This document shows positions 54,090 through 64,000 of a stretch of 64,000 nt of DNA, one piece after another. Both the position numbers and the translations under genes were made by a program. How positions within the stretch are numbered: position 1 is the stretch's first letter; each line of letters starts with the position of its first letter. The notes below the pieces were generated by a model. It was not told the origin of the DNA. It ran no database searches and was given only the letters and a program-made list of their open reading frames with translations. Origin of the DNA: Pseudeuparius sepicola (taxonomy: Eukaryota > Arthropoda > Insecta > Coleoptera > Anthribidae); contig OY987308.1 of assembly GCA_963920635.1 (NCBI GenBank), positions 7,258,225 to 7,322,224 on the forward strand. Reading direction: 5' to 3'.

Positions 54090-55887
54090 TTGGACAAACC
54101 CAACAAAAGGAAAAGGTGGGAACACTTCGGGGAAGAGGCAGACGATCCAAACGATATGAGCGCTGCACTCAAAAAAATTATCAAGGGCATATCCAAGAAG
54201 GTGAAAACCCTGGAAAAGACTGTTATGGAATCGTATAAGCCGAAGAAAGAGATACAAGACGCAGCCTGCCAGCTGTCTTCCCTAATAGATAAGCTACAAA
54301 CCCCAAAAATGTCCAATTGGCTGGAGGGAGTGTTAAATGCAAACGAAGGGGGTAACATAAGAAACACAAGTACCGACGAAAACCAAGAACCAAGCTCAAG
54401 AGATAAAATGGCGGTCGAGAATCAAAAATTGAGACTGAGGCTCGAGGCGGCCAACAAGGCACTATCGGAAAGCCTTCGAGGGACTGCTCGGAAGACGGAA
54501 CTCGCAAGTTGCACCGAGTGCAGAAAGGCGCAGGACAGAGAGTTAAGAAGAATAGAACTTACACGAGAGGAAAGCTATGAGAGCTTCCAAAAAGTGCGCG
54601 AACAAGATTGGATGGACGAAGTTTTCCCTAGGATAGGAATCAAGCAGGGACACATCGGGGACGCACCAATGGGGTACGACCTGATCCTACCATGCCGAAA
54701 TAGAAACAAACTATAAGGAGACAAAAAGGGCAATCAACAAATTCGGAGGTAAGACAGGCCTCAGAGACCAGGGACAAAGAAAAGGGGGTATAGCAGTAAT
54801 GATGCAACGTGTAGGTTTTCCAGATAAAGAAGGCAGAATGGCACAGAGTAGCAGAACGCTGTACTACCCGATCGTTGCCGAACAGGCAAACGAAATAGCG
54901 TGCGATGAAATCTTTTTCAATGCCGCGAAGAACATAAGGCAATCTCTTCTTAAGCAGGGGAAAACGAAGGTGGCAATCCCAGAAATGGAGGGCATGTTTG
55001 GACACATGGTAGTGAGGATGATGGAGTACCTCTTTGCGGACACGGAAATCCAGGTAACAATGTTTAAGGACACAAATGAGAGGAAGCCGAAAACGGACAC
55101 TAGGGCAAAAGGGCAAGAAAGCACGTCGATGGAAAACCCAAGAAGGAACCGCCCAAGGACAGATGCAATACTGATCAAGATCGATGAAAAACCATACGCA
55201 GAAGTGCTGAAAACGCTGAAAGCAGCGATAAACTCAAAAGACACAGGCACAGAAGTTAGGAACGTTAACAAGACAAAGAGAGGGGACTTACTCCTAACTA
55301 TGAGAAATAATGATGGGAAAGCTGAGTCGGTGAGAAAGGAGATCATAGAGATGATTCCAAACGTCAAGGCAACTCTCTTAACCAACAAAACAATACTCCA
55401 TGTAAAGGGCATGGACGAAATAACTACGGACGAAGAAGTGAAGAGAGCAATTGCGGGGGCCACAGCGGTCGATCCAGGTGCCTTGGAGGTCAGGGCACTG
55501 AGGCCTACGGGCAGAGGGAACCAGAATGCCACAGTCATCGCAACAGAAGAGAATGCACAGAAGATCCTCCGAATGAAAATGATCAAAATCGGACTGAATG
55601 AATGCAGAATTACGGAACGTAAAAGAGACTAACTATGCTACAGGTGTTGGCGAACCGGACACAGCAGGGCGCAATGCGATGGCCCAGACAGAGGGAAGCT
55701 CTGCCTGAAATGCGCCCAGGAGGGACACAAGGCCATGGAATGTAAGAACGACCCTCACTGTGTGCACTGTGGCCAAGTCGGGCATCAATCGAGCGCCTGC
55801 AAAAGGACAAGGACAAGGAAAGCGACTGCGGAGAGTCAGACTACGAGGAGGACGGATCAAGATCAAGACGAAGTCTTCGAAAGCTAA
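54090..55887 (+). pseudogene. SART-like ORF1 (copy B), broken
   Basis: The N-terminal part (54090-54716, starts MDKPNKRKRW) is a coiled-coil-rich segment. The frame changes near 54700. The second part (to 55632) ends at an in-frame TAA (55630-55632) directly before three zinc knuckles CYRCWRTGHSRAQC, CLKCAQEGHKAMEC and CVHCGQVGHQSSAC, which continue in the same frame to TAA 55885-55887. Homologous in layout to ORF1 of copy A. Confidence 0.85.
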
Positions 55888-56325
55888 GAGGGTCGCCTCA
55901 TGCAGGACCCTTCTCGGATAGGAGTCCTGCAGTTAAACGTGAACAGATCCCTAGCGGCTACCGACCTGCTACATAAAACCACGAGGGAAGAAGGAATTCA
56001 AGTGGTGTTAATACAAGAACCAAACGTCAAGTGGGCTAAAAGGTGCAGTAACGTCGCCCGAGACGAAAGGACGGACGCTGTGATCTGGACGTGCGACGGC
56101 AACCTGACGACTGAGAAGACAGGCGCGGGGAGGGGCTACGTATGGGCTCGATTCGATGAATGGGTAGTATATTCCTTCTATATATCCCCAAACTGCAGCA
56201 TGGGAGAGTTCGAGGAGTTCCTGGAAGACCTGACTGAGTCCCTCCGCGGCGGGACGGACGGTTTTCCAGTTATAATCGGAGGGGACTTCAACGCTAAAAG
56301 CCCAACTTGGGGCGGGTCCGCTCGC

Positions 56326-56371
56326 GACAGGAGGGGAGACGTGGGCCTGACAGGAGGGGAGACGTGGGCCT
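56326..56371 (+). repeat. 23-bp tandem duplication in endonuclease
   Basis: GACAGGAGGGGAGACGTGGG plus CCT occurs twice head to tail (56326-56348, 56349-56371). Because 23 is not a multiple of three it accounts for the frame change seen there. Confidence 0.95.
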
Positions 56372-56971
56372 GACAGTGTCAAACAGGGGGATGGAACCTA
56401 CTTTCGTTAGGCGCAACCAGAATAGTATAATTGATGTAACCTTAACCACGGAAAGGGAAGTCAACAGGGTTGAGAATTGGCGAGTCCTAGAGATGGAGAC
56501 ACTGAGCGATAATAGGGCCATTGCCTTTGCGATCCGGGGAGCGGGGAGTGCGGGCGCACGGGCTGGGGGTTCAGGGCCCGGGAGGTACACCTTCAGCCCA
56601 GGACGCGCTGGCCGCCTGGGTGCTGTGCTAACTGGGGAGTTAGACGCCCTGGACCGCAGCGCGCCGGCTGACCTTGCGACTGCGATCGATAAGGCTTGCC
56701 GGGAAGTCTTACAAAACACGGTCCAAATAAACGCCCCGTCTACTGGTGGAACTCGGACATCAAACAAAAAAGAACTAAATGCATAAAATGCCGCCGAGCC
56801 TGGACTAGAGCCAGGAAGAAACAAGGACTGGAGTACACCGAGGAAGCATTATACATGAAATACAAAGAGGCTCGAAAGGAACTAAAAATCAGCATCCAGA
56901 ACGCAAAAAAAGCGAGCTGGGATCTGATAATTGACGGGGTTGACTCTGATATATGGGGAAACGGATACAAG

Positions 56972-59248
56972 ATAATAATAATAATAATAATAATAATAAG
57001 CTTTATTGTAGTTACTTATAACATTAGAAAATGTAGTAATCAAGTTATTTATGAACTACAAAAGGACTGAGATGGCAGTTCAACTGATAATTAATCTCAG
57101 CCCCTATTTAATATTATTTAGAAAAAAAAATATATATATAAAGAAAATAATTTTGATGTTCCTCCATCTACAAACACAAGGCCGCAGGAGAAAAACAAAA
57201 CATAAAAAAGAGAAAAAGAAAAAAAAACAAAGATATCCGTTACCGGTCAGACCCGCAGACGTCAAAAACAGACAGGCATCCTATTTATATTCAGAGAAGA
57301 GATACTGTCGATATGATATTTTAAACCTTTTCATATTGAGGCACTTAAACTCTTGTGGGATGCTATTATAAAGCTTGTAAATATTGTAGGAAAACGATTT
57401 AAAAGCTAATGACAGATGACAGGGAGGTGGCGACAACTGACCTCTAAACCTGGTGTTCAGAGTGTGCACATCAGATCGAAACCTTATTTTGTTATACAAG
57501 TATGGTGGAGTTTTCAAATGAATGACGGAATGAAAGAAGCAGGCAGCATGCAGCCTTCTTCTGTCTCTCATATTTAGCCAGCCAGCCGAAACAAGTTTAT
57601 GAGAAATTCGTTCATATTTCCTTATGCCATAAACAAATCTAAGGCAACTTTTTTGAAGTCGTTCTACGCGCCCAACATCATAAGCAGTCAAACATGGTCC
57701 ATAGAGTACGTCACAATAATTTAAGTGGCACAACACAGTGGTCTCCGTAAGCAACAATTTCAATTTAACATTAAGTAGATGTCTATGTGGATACAGCTTT
57801 CTCAAATTTGCATATGCAATCTTTAATTTACTGTTTATGTGATTAGAAAACTTTAAATCTGTGTCAATTATTACCCCAAGGCTTTTTGTTGTAGATGTAC
57901 ATTCCAAGGTCTCATTATTGATCATAACATGTAATTTATCACCTACTAAGGCCTTATTTTTGCCGAAAACCATCACTTGACTTTTATTAGGATTTATTGA
58001 CAATTGATGCCTCGAAGAATTTTTCAGTAGAGTTTGAAGATCTTCATTGATAACAGAATTCGCCTCCTCCACATTTTCGGGTAAAAAAGAGTATCTCAAC
58101 TGAGTATCATCCGCATACATGTAAGGTTTACAATTTTTCAGACAATCCAATATACCACACGTATAAATACAAAACAACAAGGGTCCCAAGACTGACCCCT
58201 GAGGCACACCACACACCACTGGCTTTATCATAGATTGTCCTCTGTCAGTTTCGACAAACTGTTGTCTCTGACTCAAGTAACACGTAAGCAGTTTTATTGC
58301 CTCTCCCGAGAAACCTGTGTAACGGAGTATACTGATCATAACCGTATGATTAACCCTGTCAAAGGCCTTGGAATAATCCAACAAAACCAGAACAGATGCT
58401 TTACCATCATCACTGTTTCGCAGAACATCATCTATGAGATCAAGTAGAGCAGACTGACAACTAAAACCCTTTCGGAATCCTGATTGCCTTTTTGGCAGAA
58501 TATCATATTTGACCAAATGTTCTTTAATCTGCTCAACCATAACCCTTTCAAGCACCTTTGACAGAGTCGGTAGGAGAGTGATAGGACGCAGATCACCAGT
58601 AGATGCTACATCTGTCGTTTTCGGAATAGGGATAATTTTACCTATTTTCCAAGCATTGGGAACCCCACATTCAAGAAGACAAGAATTTATAATATGCAGC
58701 AAAAAAGGAATTATACGTGAGCCACATCTAATAATCATCTCAATGTTGATCTCGTCATGCCCGGAAGAATTTGACTTTATGGAAAACAAATTCCTTTTTA
58801 TGACAGTTTCATCAATAAGTTTGAAATTGAAAGGAGAATCAAATGTTGTTTTTAAATTGGAATTATAGAAATTTAGTAAATCTGCATCGGGTGGAATATT
58901 TTTAAAGATTTCAAGAAAGTAAGAATTAATTTGATTCGGATTATTAAGACTATCAGGTATACGATTAACTGGACGACGTTTATGAATATCTAATTCATCT
59001 AACTTCTTCCACAGCTGTTTACCACAGGATTTATTATTTACAACACAAAAATGTAAATATGCATTTTTTTCCTGTCTAATAGCATTCGTCGTATAATTCT
59101 TAACTTGTTTGTAGTACTCCCAGTACCGTGGAGACCTAGTAGACTTGAATTTTTTGAAAGCTTTATCCTTCATTTCTATTAGTTGTCTAATAGTATGTGT
59201 AAACCATGGTGGATGTTGTTTTTTTATTGTAATTTCTTTCATAGGTGC
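56972..59248 (-). mobile_element. 5'-truncated LINE with (TTA)n tail inserted in copy B
   Basis: A minus-strand non-LTR element. Its 3' end is at low coordinates: AATAAA followed by (TTA)n, seen on the plus strand as (ATA)n at 56972-56998. The 5' end near 59248 is inside ORF2, so the endonuclease is gone. The host sequence reads IWGNGYK on one side and IVTKRL on the other, which join without loss; AGAT occurs at both junctions. It is younger than copy B. Confidence 0.9.
57281..59248 (-). pseudogene. LINE reverse transcriptase, ORF2 C-terminal part
   Basis: An uninterrupted frame of about 650 codons. RT blocks are IGKIIPIPKT, LRPITLLPTLSKVLE, QSGFRKGFSCQSALL, LLDYSKAFDRVNH, CGVPQGSVLGPLLFCIY and the active site MYADDTQL (about 58100), with a thumb region to the stop at 57281. 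The Jockey/CR1/I group fits, and the (TTA)n tail favours an I-like or CR1-like element; I cannot place it more exactly. It is truncated at its 5' end but carries no frame break, so it looks recent. Family members reverse-transcribe their RNA at a nicked target. Confidence 0.88.
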
Positions 59249-61295
59249 CAGATCGTCACTAAGCGGCTGGGGAAAGCGACCCGGACCAAACTCGACATAA
59301 ATGAGCACAGGCAAATCATCGGAGAATTATTCCCGCAGAGGACGGAGACGACCTGGCCCGCAAACGAGGGGGGCGCTCCTCCCCCCCCCCCCACAACCGG
59401 TCACAGAGAACGAGGTACTGGAGGCGGCAGCCCGAATGAAGAAAAAGAAAGCTCCAGGGCCGGACGGGGTACCAATGGAGGTCACCAAAATGGCCGCTGA
59501 GCTTAGACCGGGCCCCTTTGCTGAAGCCTTCAGTTATATTCTGACGGGCGGTGGGATGCCCTTAAACTGGAAAACAGCTGAGATCATCCTAATACCAAAG
59601 CCGGGGAAAACCCCGACCGCATATCGCCCCATATGCCTGATAAATGGCTTCGCAAAGATGTTTGAAGCTGTAGTCCGGCGCAGGCTGGAGTTAGAAATCG
59701 AAGAGAAAGGGGGGTTGTCCCGAAACCAGTATGGCTTCCGCAGGGGGCTCTCGACGGTGAACGCCATCAGCGAGGTGGTGGGTCTGGCGGGGGCGGCCAA
59801 GGAGGGAAGCTGGAGAAGGCGGGAGGTGTGTGTAGCAGTGGCACTAGACGTAAAGAACGCGTTCAACACGGCCCCTTGGGAAGGAATCGTGGCGGCACTA
59901 GACAGGTGGAACGTAAGTGAGTACCTGGTGGCGGTCGTGCGGGGCTACCTAACGGACAGAACTATAACCTCGCAGGGAGAAGAGACGAGAGTTAGCTGCG
60001 GTGTCCCACAAGGATCAGTCTTGGGGCCCCTGCTCTGGAATGTGTTGTACGAGGGTGTGCTCTCCCTCCAAATGCCGGACTCCTGCCATATGGTGGCATA
60101 CGCGGATGACGTAATAATCATAGCGGCGGGAGGTACTGGCGCGGAGGTCGCTGCCAGGGCCGAGGAAGCAATAGACAAAGTAAATGACTGGATGACCGCG
60201 ATGGGGTTGGAGTTAGCACCACAGAAGACCGAGGTATTGCAGATAACTGGACGAAGACGGCTCGACCCTGTCATCATCAGGGGCGTGGACCGTCGGGTAG
60301 AAGCGAAGCCACTCATGAGATACTTGGGCGTCCTGCTAGACAAGGATCTAGTTTGGACGTCCCATATACAGGACGTGACGGGGAGGGCGGAGAGGGTCTC
60401 TGCCTCACTACTACGCCTAATGCCGAGGACCAGGGGACCCAAGGCATCGGCGAGAGGGCTACTCAGCTCCGTGACAACATCAATCATGCTCTATGCGGCA
60501 CCGACGTGGATAAAGGGTTTAAGGTTTAAAAAGAACAGGGACGCCCTGAATAGCGTACAAAGGCGCATGTTGATAGGACTGTGTCGGGGGCGGCGTTGCA
60601 GGTCATCTGCGCGGCCCCCCCGATGGACCTGCTGGCCTACGAAAGAGCGTCCAATTACGGGGCCGACAAGGAGACGAGGGGGGTAAATCACGTGGAGATG
60701 ATGCGCAAATGGCAACGCAGGTGGGACACCGCGGAGGAGGGTGGCTGGACCAGAGCCCTTATCCCGGCGATCGCAGACTGGGTACAGAGAAAACACGGTG
60801 CAATAAACTATTACCTGACACAGGCTATTAGCGGACACGGGGACTTCGAGGAGTACCTGTACAGGATTGGTAAGAGGCCAAGCCCAAGGTGCGAACAGTG
60901 TACCGAGAGGGGCACTGCGGAGCACACAATACTCAAATGCGGGGAATGGGAACCCATACGAGTGGTTGTAAGGGCGAGGGTGGCTGGCGACATCTCGCGA
61001 GTGAACATAATAGCGCTAATGCTAGAAAGCAAGGAAAACTGGGAAGCTATTAGTGATATGTGTAGCCAAATCCTAAAAAAGAAAGAAGAGGAGCAGAGAG
61101 CTAGGGATTTTCCGTCTCTGATGGAGAAGCGCGGCCCTGAAGTAATGCCGAAAGGCAGTTCCAGGTCCCTTGCCACCTCGGGTGGCATAAAGAGGAAAGG
61201 GAGTTTTGTGGGTGCGAGGCCCACACTCCCCGACCCGCCCGGACATCAAGGGGTCGGGGGCTGGTTGTAGAGCTTCTCCTAAACCTCAAAAAAAA

Positions 61296-61316
61296 GGTTA
61301 GGTTAGGTTAGGTTAG
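61296..61316 (+). repeat. Telomeric-type (GGTTA)n tract, right
   Basis: About four units directly after the poly(A) of copy B; ordinary sequence follows, so the array is interstitial or was left behind. Confidence 0.92.
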
Positions 61317-61320
61317 AATT

Positions 61321-61900
61321 TAAGAAATCCCACCCTCTATGGTTCAGGTTGTACAAACCTTAAATAATAGATTAACGACGCGGATTGGCAAGGTGGAATA
61401 TAGTAATACGTTAGCATTACGTACATTCCTGGATCCACGATTCAAAAGTTTCGTTTTTCAGAACGCAGACGCTGTAGAAAGAGTAAAAAAATCAGTTATT
61501 GGCCTTGTACCAAAGTTATTTAAAAAAAGAAGCCAGACAATTCCGAAATCAATAGAAACTGTTGAAAGCACTTCTAATATCGAAGGCAAATCTTTACATC
61601 TGTCACTGTGGAAGTCATTTTATCAATGTGTGGAAAAACATAAACTTCAAATAACTGCTAGTTCTCGATCAATAATGGAAGTGCAGAGGGACCTAGAGGA
61701 CGAAACTTTAGACTTAAATGATGGAAAAATATTCAGATGAATTAGCCTTTTCTTAGTGAAATTGTTCGTGAAAAATGTTGTGCTCTAGGTACCTCTGTAC
61801 CTTGTGAAAGGGTTTTTTCTAAAGCGGGGCATATTTTAAAGAACAAGACTTAAGGAATCAAAATTGGAACAATTAATGTTTTTAAATTCATACAAATAGG
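61321..61900 (+). pseudogene. hAT transposase fragment (ZBED-like)
   Basis: LALRTFLDPRFKSFVF (about 61402-61455) is the hAT core block before the dimerisation domain. After the stop at 61740 another frame gives CALGTSVPCERVFSKAGHIL, the conserved dimerisation motif. The N-terminal half is absent; the fragment begins directly beyond the (GGTTA)n tract. Confidence 0.8.
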
Positions 61901-62575
61901 TAAATTTCTAAAAAGCTGAGTTAGTTCCTCCAGATGGATATTTTTACTTTGCGCCTTATTACATAGGGGCTGGGAGATTTTGTTTTTTAGAGATTTTATA
62001 TTTATTTTGCACATAGCTAAAGTAGCCTAAGGAATTAAAATGACTATTTTATTTTTTATATAAAACGTCATAATACTAGGAGATTGATATAGGTAAACTT
62101 AACTGTGATTTGTTCAGATCCTGTCTTTTTATCTCTACCTACTTATATATACTCAGTTGTAGTTATTATTTTTTATATTGTTCACCCAAGTATCATTTTA
62201 AGTTGCATAAAAAACGTGAAGACGTTGTTGCGACCAATAATACAACTTGTCTATAGACGTATCGTCTCTTTATGACTGAATATGGACGGTTGGAAAGAGG
62301 TTTTCATGACTTTTCATACAAATTTTATCTGACTTGACTGGATATGACTTTTATAAGTCCATTAGGTCTTAGGTCGTGTAAATTCAAAGACACCTTAACG
62401 TCATAAAGAAGTAGCTCCAAAGTTGTGAAGACCTCTATTAAGACCTTCATATTACCAATTAGTCGTAAATATGGAAAGTTCTGTTGTATAGGACGGATAA
62501 AGTCATGAAAACGTTACCAACAATCCAATATGACTAAATACAACGGTCTGGTTTAATTTGGCATAATGCATAGTA
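61901..62575. other. Unassigned AT-rich DNA
   Basis: I see no gene, RNA or repeat shared with other parts of the window. Confidence 0.35.
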
Positions 62576-63640
62576 TACAGGGTGATTCATCAGCAATGGG
62601 AAATCCCGAAACTGAGGGTAGGGGAGACCAAAATATGGCGATTCAGCCCAACATTGCTAAAACAAATGTTGTTTGTTTGAGAGATACAGTGCGTGCAAGT
62701 TCTTCTTTTTTAAATTGAATTATGGCTATATCTATCAAAATAATCAAGCTGCTGAACTGAAATTTGGCACTGCTATGTTTTTGGGGTTTGAGGTTATCTT
62801 TTTGGTCCTGCAGGTCCATCATTTTAGTGCATCTTTTCATTCTGCAAGAAAAAGGTACTCTTGTTTCATAACGATAAAATCAACCGTTTGCGTTGAAATT
62901 GGCAAAACGTGCCCCAAAACACCTTTAACTTCAACATTCGAAACAAAAAATTTTCACCTACCGTTTTCAAACGTCACACATCGACTGTACCATTTAAACT
63001 GAGAAAAAAATTCCTACGAAAAATGTACTAAAACTTATTAGCTTTCAAAATGGAAAGGATTGAATTTAACAAAATTTGAACACCCTATTTCAAGAAAACC
63101 AATGCCGTTTTGACCAATGTTCAATTAGTATTTTTTTCCTTATTTTCAATGTACAGTTGAGCAGTAGGTGAAAATTTTATGTTTCGAATATTGGAATCAA
63201 CAGGTGTTTTGGGGCACGTTTTGCCAATTTCAACGCAAACGGTTGATTTTATCGTTATGAAACAAGAGTACCTTTTTCTTGCAGAATGAAAAGATGCACT
63301 AAAATGATGGACTTCCAGGACCAAAAAGATAACCTCAAAAAAGTTACGCGTAAAAGCGTGATCAAAAAACAGCGCAAGTGGCGCCCTCTGTGAGATACGG
63401 TGAATTGACATTTTCAGCTTATTCTCCATCCCCAAAAACATAGCGGTGCCAAATTTCAGTTCAGTAGCTTGGCTATTTTGGTAGATATAGCAATAATTCA
63501 ATTTAAAAAAGAAAAATTTGAACGCACTGTATCTCTCAAACAAACAACATTTGTTTAAGCAATGTTGGGCTCAATCGCCATATTTTGGTCTCCCCTACCC
63601 CCAGTTTAGGGATTTCCCATTGCTGGTGAATCACCCTGTA
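62576..63640. mobile_element. TA-flanked fold-back element, ~400-bp arms
   Basis: Left end TACAGGGTGATTCATCAGCA; right end inverse TGCTGGTGAATCACCCTGTA. The arms (to about 62965 and from about 63165) match inversely over most of their length. The right arm carries ~80 extra bases (about 63338-63428), and the left arm lacks them. The two mirror-image open frames are products of the inverted repeat. No transposase. Confidence 0.88.
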
Positions 63641-64000
63641 TTTATGTGTCTGTCTCTTTCATTCGCACCGTACGCGGACTCGAAAACATAACCTATAGGA
63701 CTTACAATCAGTACGAAGTCATATCGTGCAGTGTATATGTGTCTCGGCGGTAAGTGTATGTTAACGAGCCGAGACGGTAAACGGTTTTTTAAAAAAACTA
63801 TTTATTTATTTACACACACGATTTACAATTTATAAAATGGACAGAGTGACGAGCAGCAAGACTTGCAATCAACTGATTACTTAGTACAGTACTTATCTAC
63901 TTATATACTAGTGTTGAACAAAGACCTGAGCTCTTAGCTGCAGGTGTAGCTTTTGGAAATGGCTAGGCAGAAAATATGCTTGGTTTGATGACAATGCAAA
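63641..64000. other. Unassigned DNA at window end
   Basis: A short hairpin, GTCTCGGC (63741-63748) with GCCGAGAC (63768-63775), is the only structure noticed. Confidence 0.35.

Larger units (their letters stand above)
55900..61270 (+). pseudogene. SART-like ORF2 (copy B), split by LINE insertion
   Basis: The endonuclease starts MQDPSRIGVLQLNVNRS and shows QEPNVKW, IIGGDFNAKSPTWG and later SDNRAIAFAI. A 23-bp duplication at 56326-56371 shifts its frame, and another shift lies near 56700. The YWWNSDIKQKR linker leads to IWGNGYK, where a LINE is inserted. On the far side IVTKRLGKATRT resumes. RT has KAPGPDGVPMEV, NQYGFRRGLST, LDVKNAFNTAPW, GVPQGSVLGPLLWN and AYADDVIII. A run of C near 59378-59391 coincides with a frame change, as does about 60590. 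The C-terminal motif is CEQCTERGTAEHTILKC. Confidence 0.85.
54040..61295 (+). mobile_element. SART-like telomere-targeted LINE, copy B
   Basis: Same orientation and gene order as copy A but clearly diverged in protein sequence, so a different subfamily. It ends in poly(A) 61288-61295 followed by (GGTTA)n. The 5' leader is short (about 50 bp), suggesting a 5' truncation or a different leader. A ~2.28-kb minus-strand LINE interrupts ORF2 at 56972-59248. Confidence 0.85.

Noticed and set aside
62673..63543. Two nearly identical proteins on opposite strands
   Set aside because: They are the two arms of the inverted repeat read in both directions.
1..64000. CRISPR arrays or bacterial operons
   Set aside because: No regularly spaced identical repeats with unique spacers and no ribosome-binding or operon structure; the DNA is eukaryotic with spliced genes and TEs.

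Overview
The window looks like an insect nuclear genome segment: AT-rich DNA, spliced genes with short introns, and dense transposable elements (TEs). Short (TTAGG)n arrays, the ancestral insect telomere repeat, are occupied by R1-clade retrotransposons resembling the SART telomere family. I cannot name a species; a TE-rich insect such as a beetle or hemipteran would fit. There is no sign of bacterial or viral genome organisation.

Layout, left to right. 0-9 kb: AT-rich DNA with a diverged ~500 bp direct repeat (about 300-850, 5440-5640, 5690-6150) around an unrecognised intron-containing gene (3714-5084) whose 3' end is duplicated in inverted orientation; also a fold-back element (1051-2139), a tRNA-like SINE head (7361-7425) and degenerate tandem repeats (8255-9003). 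9-15 kb: a 5'-truncated Ty3/gypsy element with a GGGAAAC frameshift site and a deleted integrase core, then a (TA)n array. 15-27 kb: a transposase tail with a PHD-like finger, a hAT transposase split by a complete but decayed gypsy provirus (16999-22876, minus strand, two LTRs, 4-bp target duplication), and a pogo-like DDE transposase relic.

27-36.3 kb: a PHD-like fragment, paired palindromes, and the best candidate host gene: six exons encoding a DUF4806-type protein (28426-36257). Its last intron carries a nearly intact hAT element with 14-bp inverted termini and a perfect 8-bp target duplication (31375-34765), plus a smaller TA-flanked element. 36.3-42.3 kb: a run of TA-flanked Tc1/mariner-type elements sharing CAGGGTG-like termini. 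43-45.8 kb: a Ginger-type integrase transposon (42993-45769, 4-bp TATA duplication) with a hAT-derived element nested inside. 45.9-47.6 kb: a P-element-like transposase relic facing a THAP-domain gene, tail to tail.

48.7-61.3 kb: two SART-like non-LTR retrotransposons in tandem and in one orientation, each ending in poly(A) followed by (GGTTA)n, with a third (TTAGG)n tract at the left edge. The right copy is interrupted by a minus-strand LINE with a (TTA)n tail. The window ends with a hAT fragment and a long fold-back element.

Apart from the DUF4806 gene, the THAP gene and the 3714-5084 gene, essentially every coding segment is TE-derived, and most are broken by frameshifts, stops or deletions. 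The genes do not form a pathway; the window records layered insertions whose order can partly be read from the nesting.
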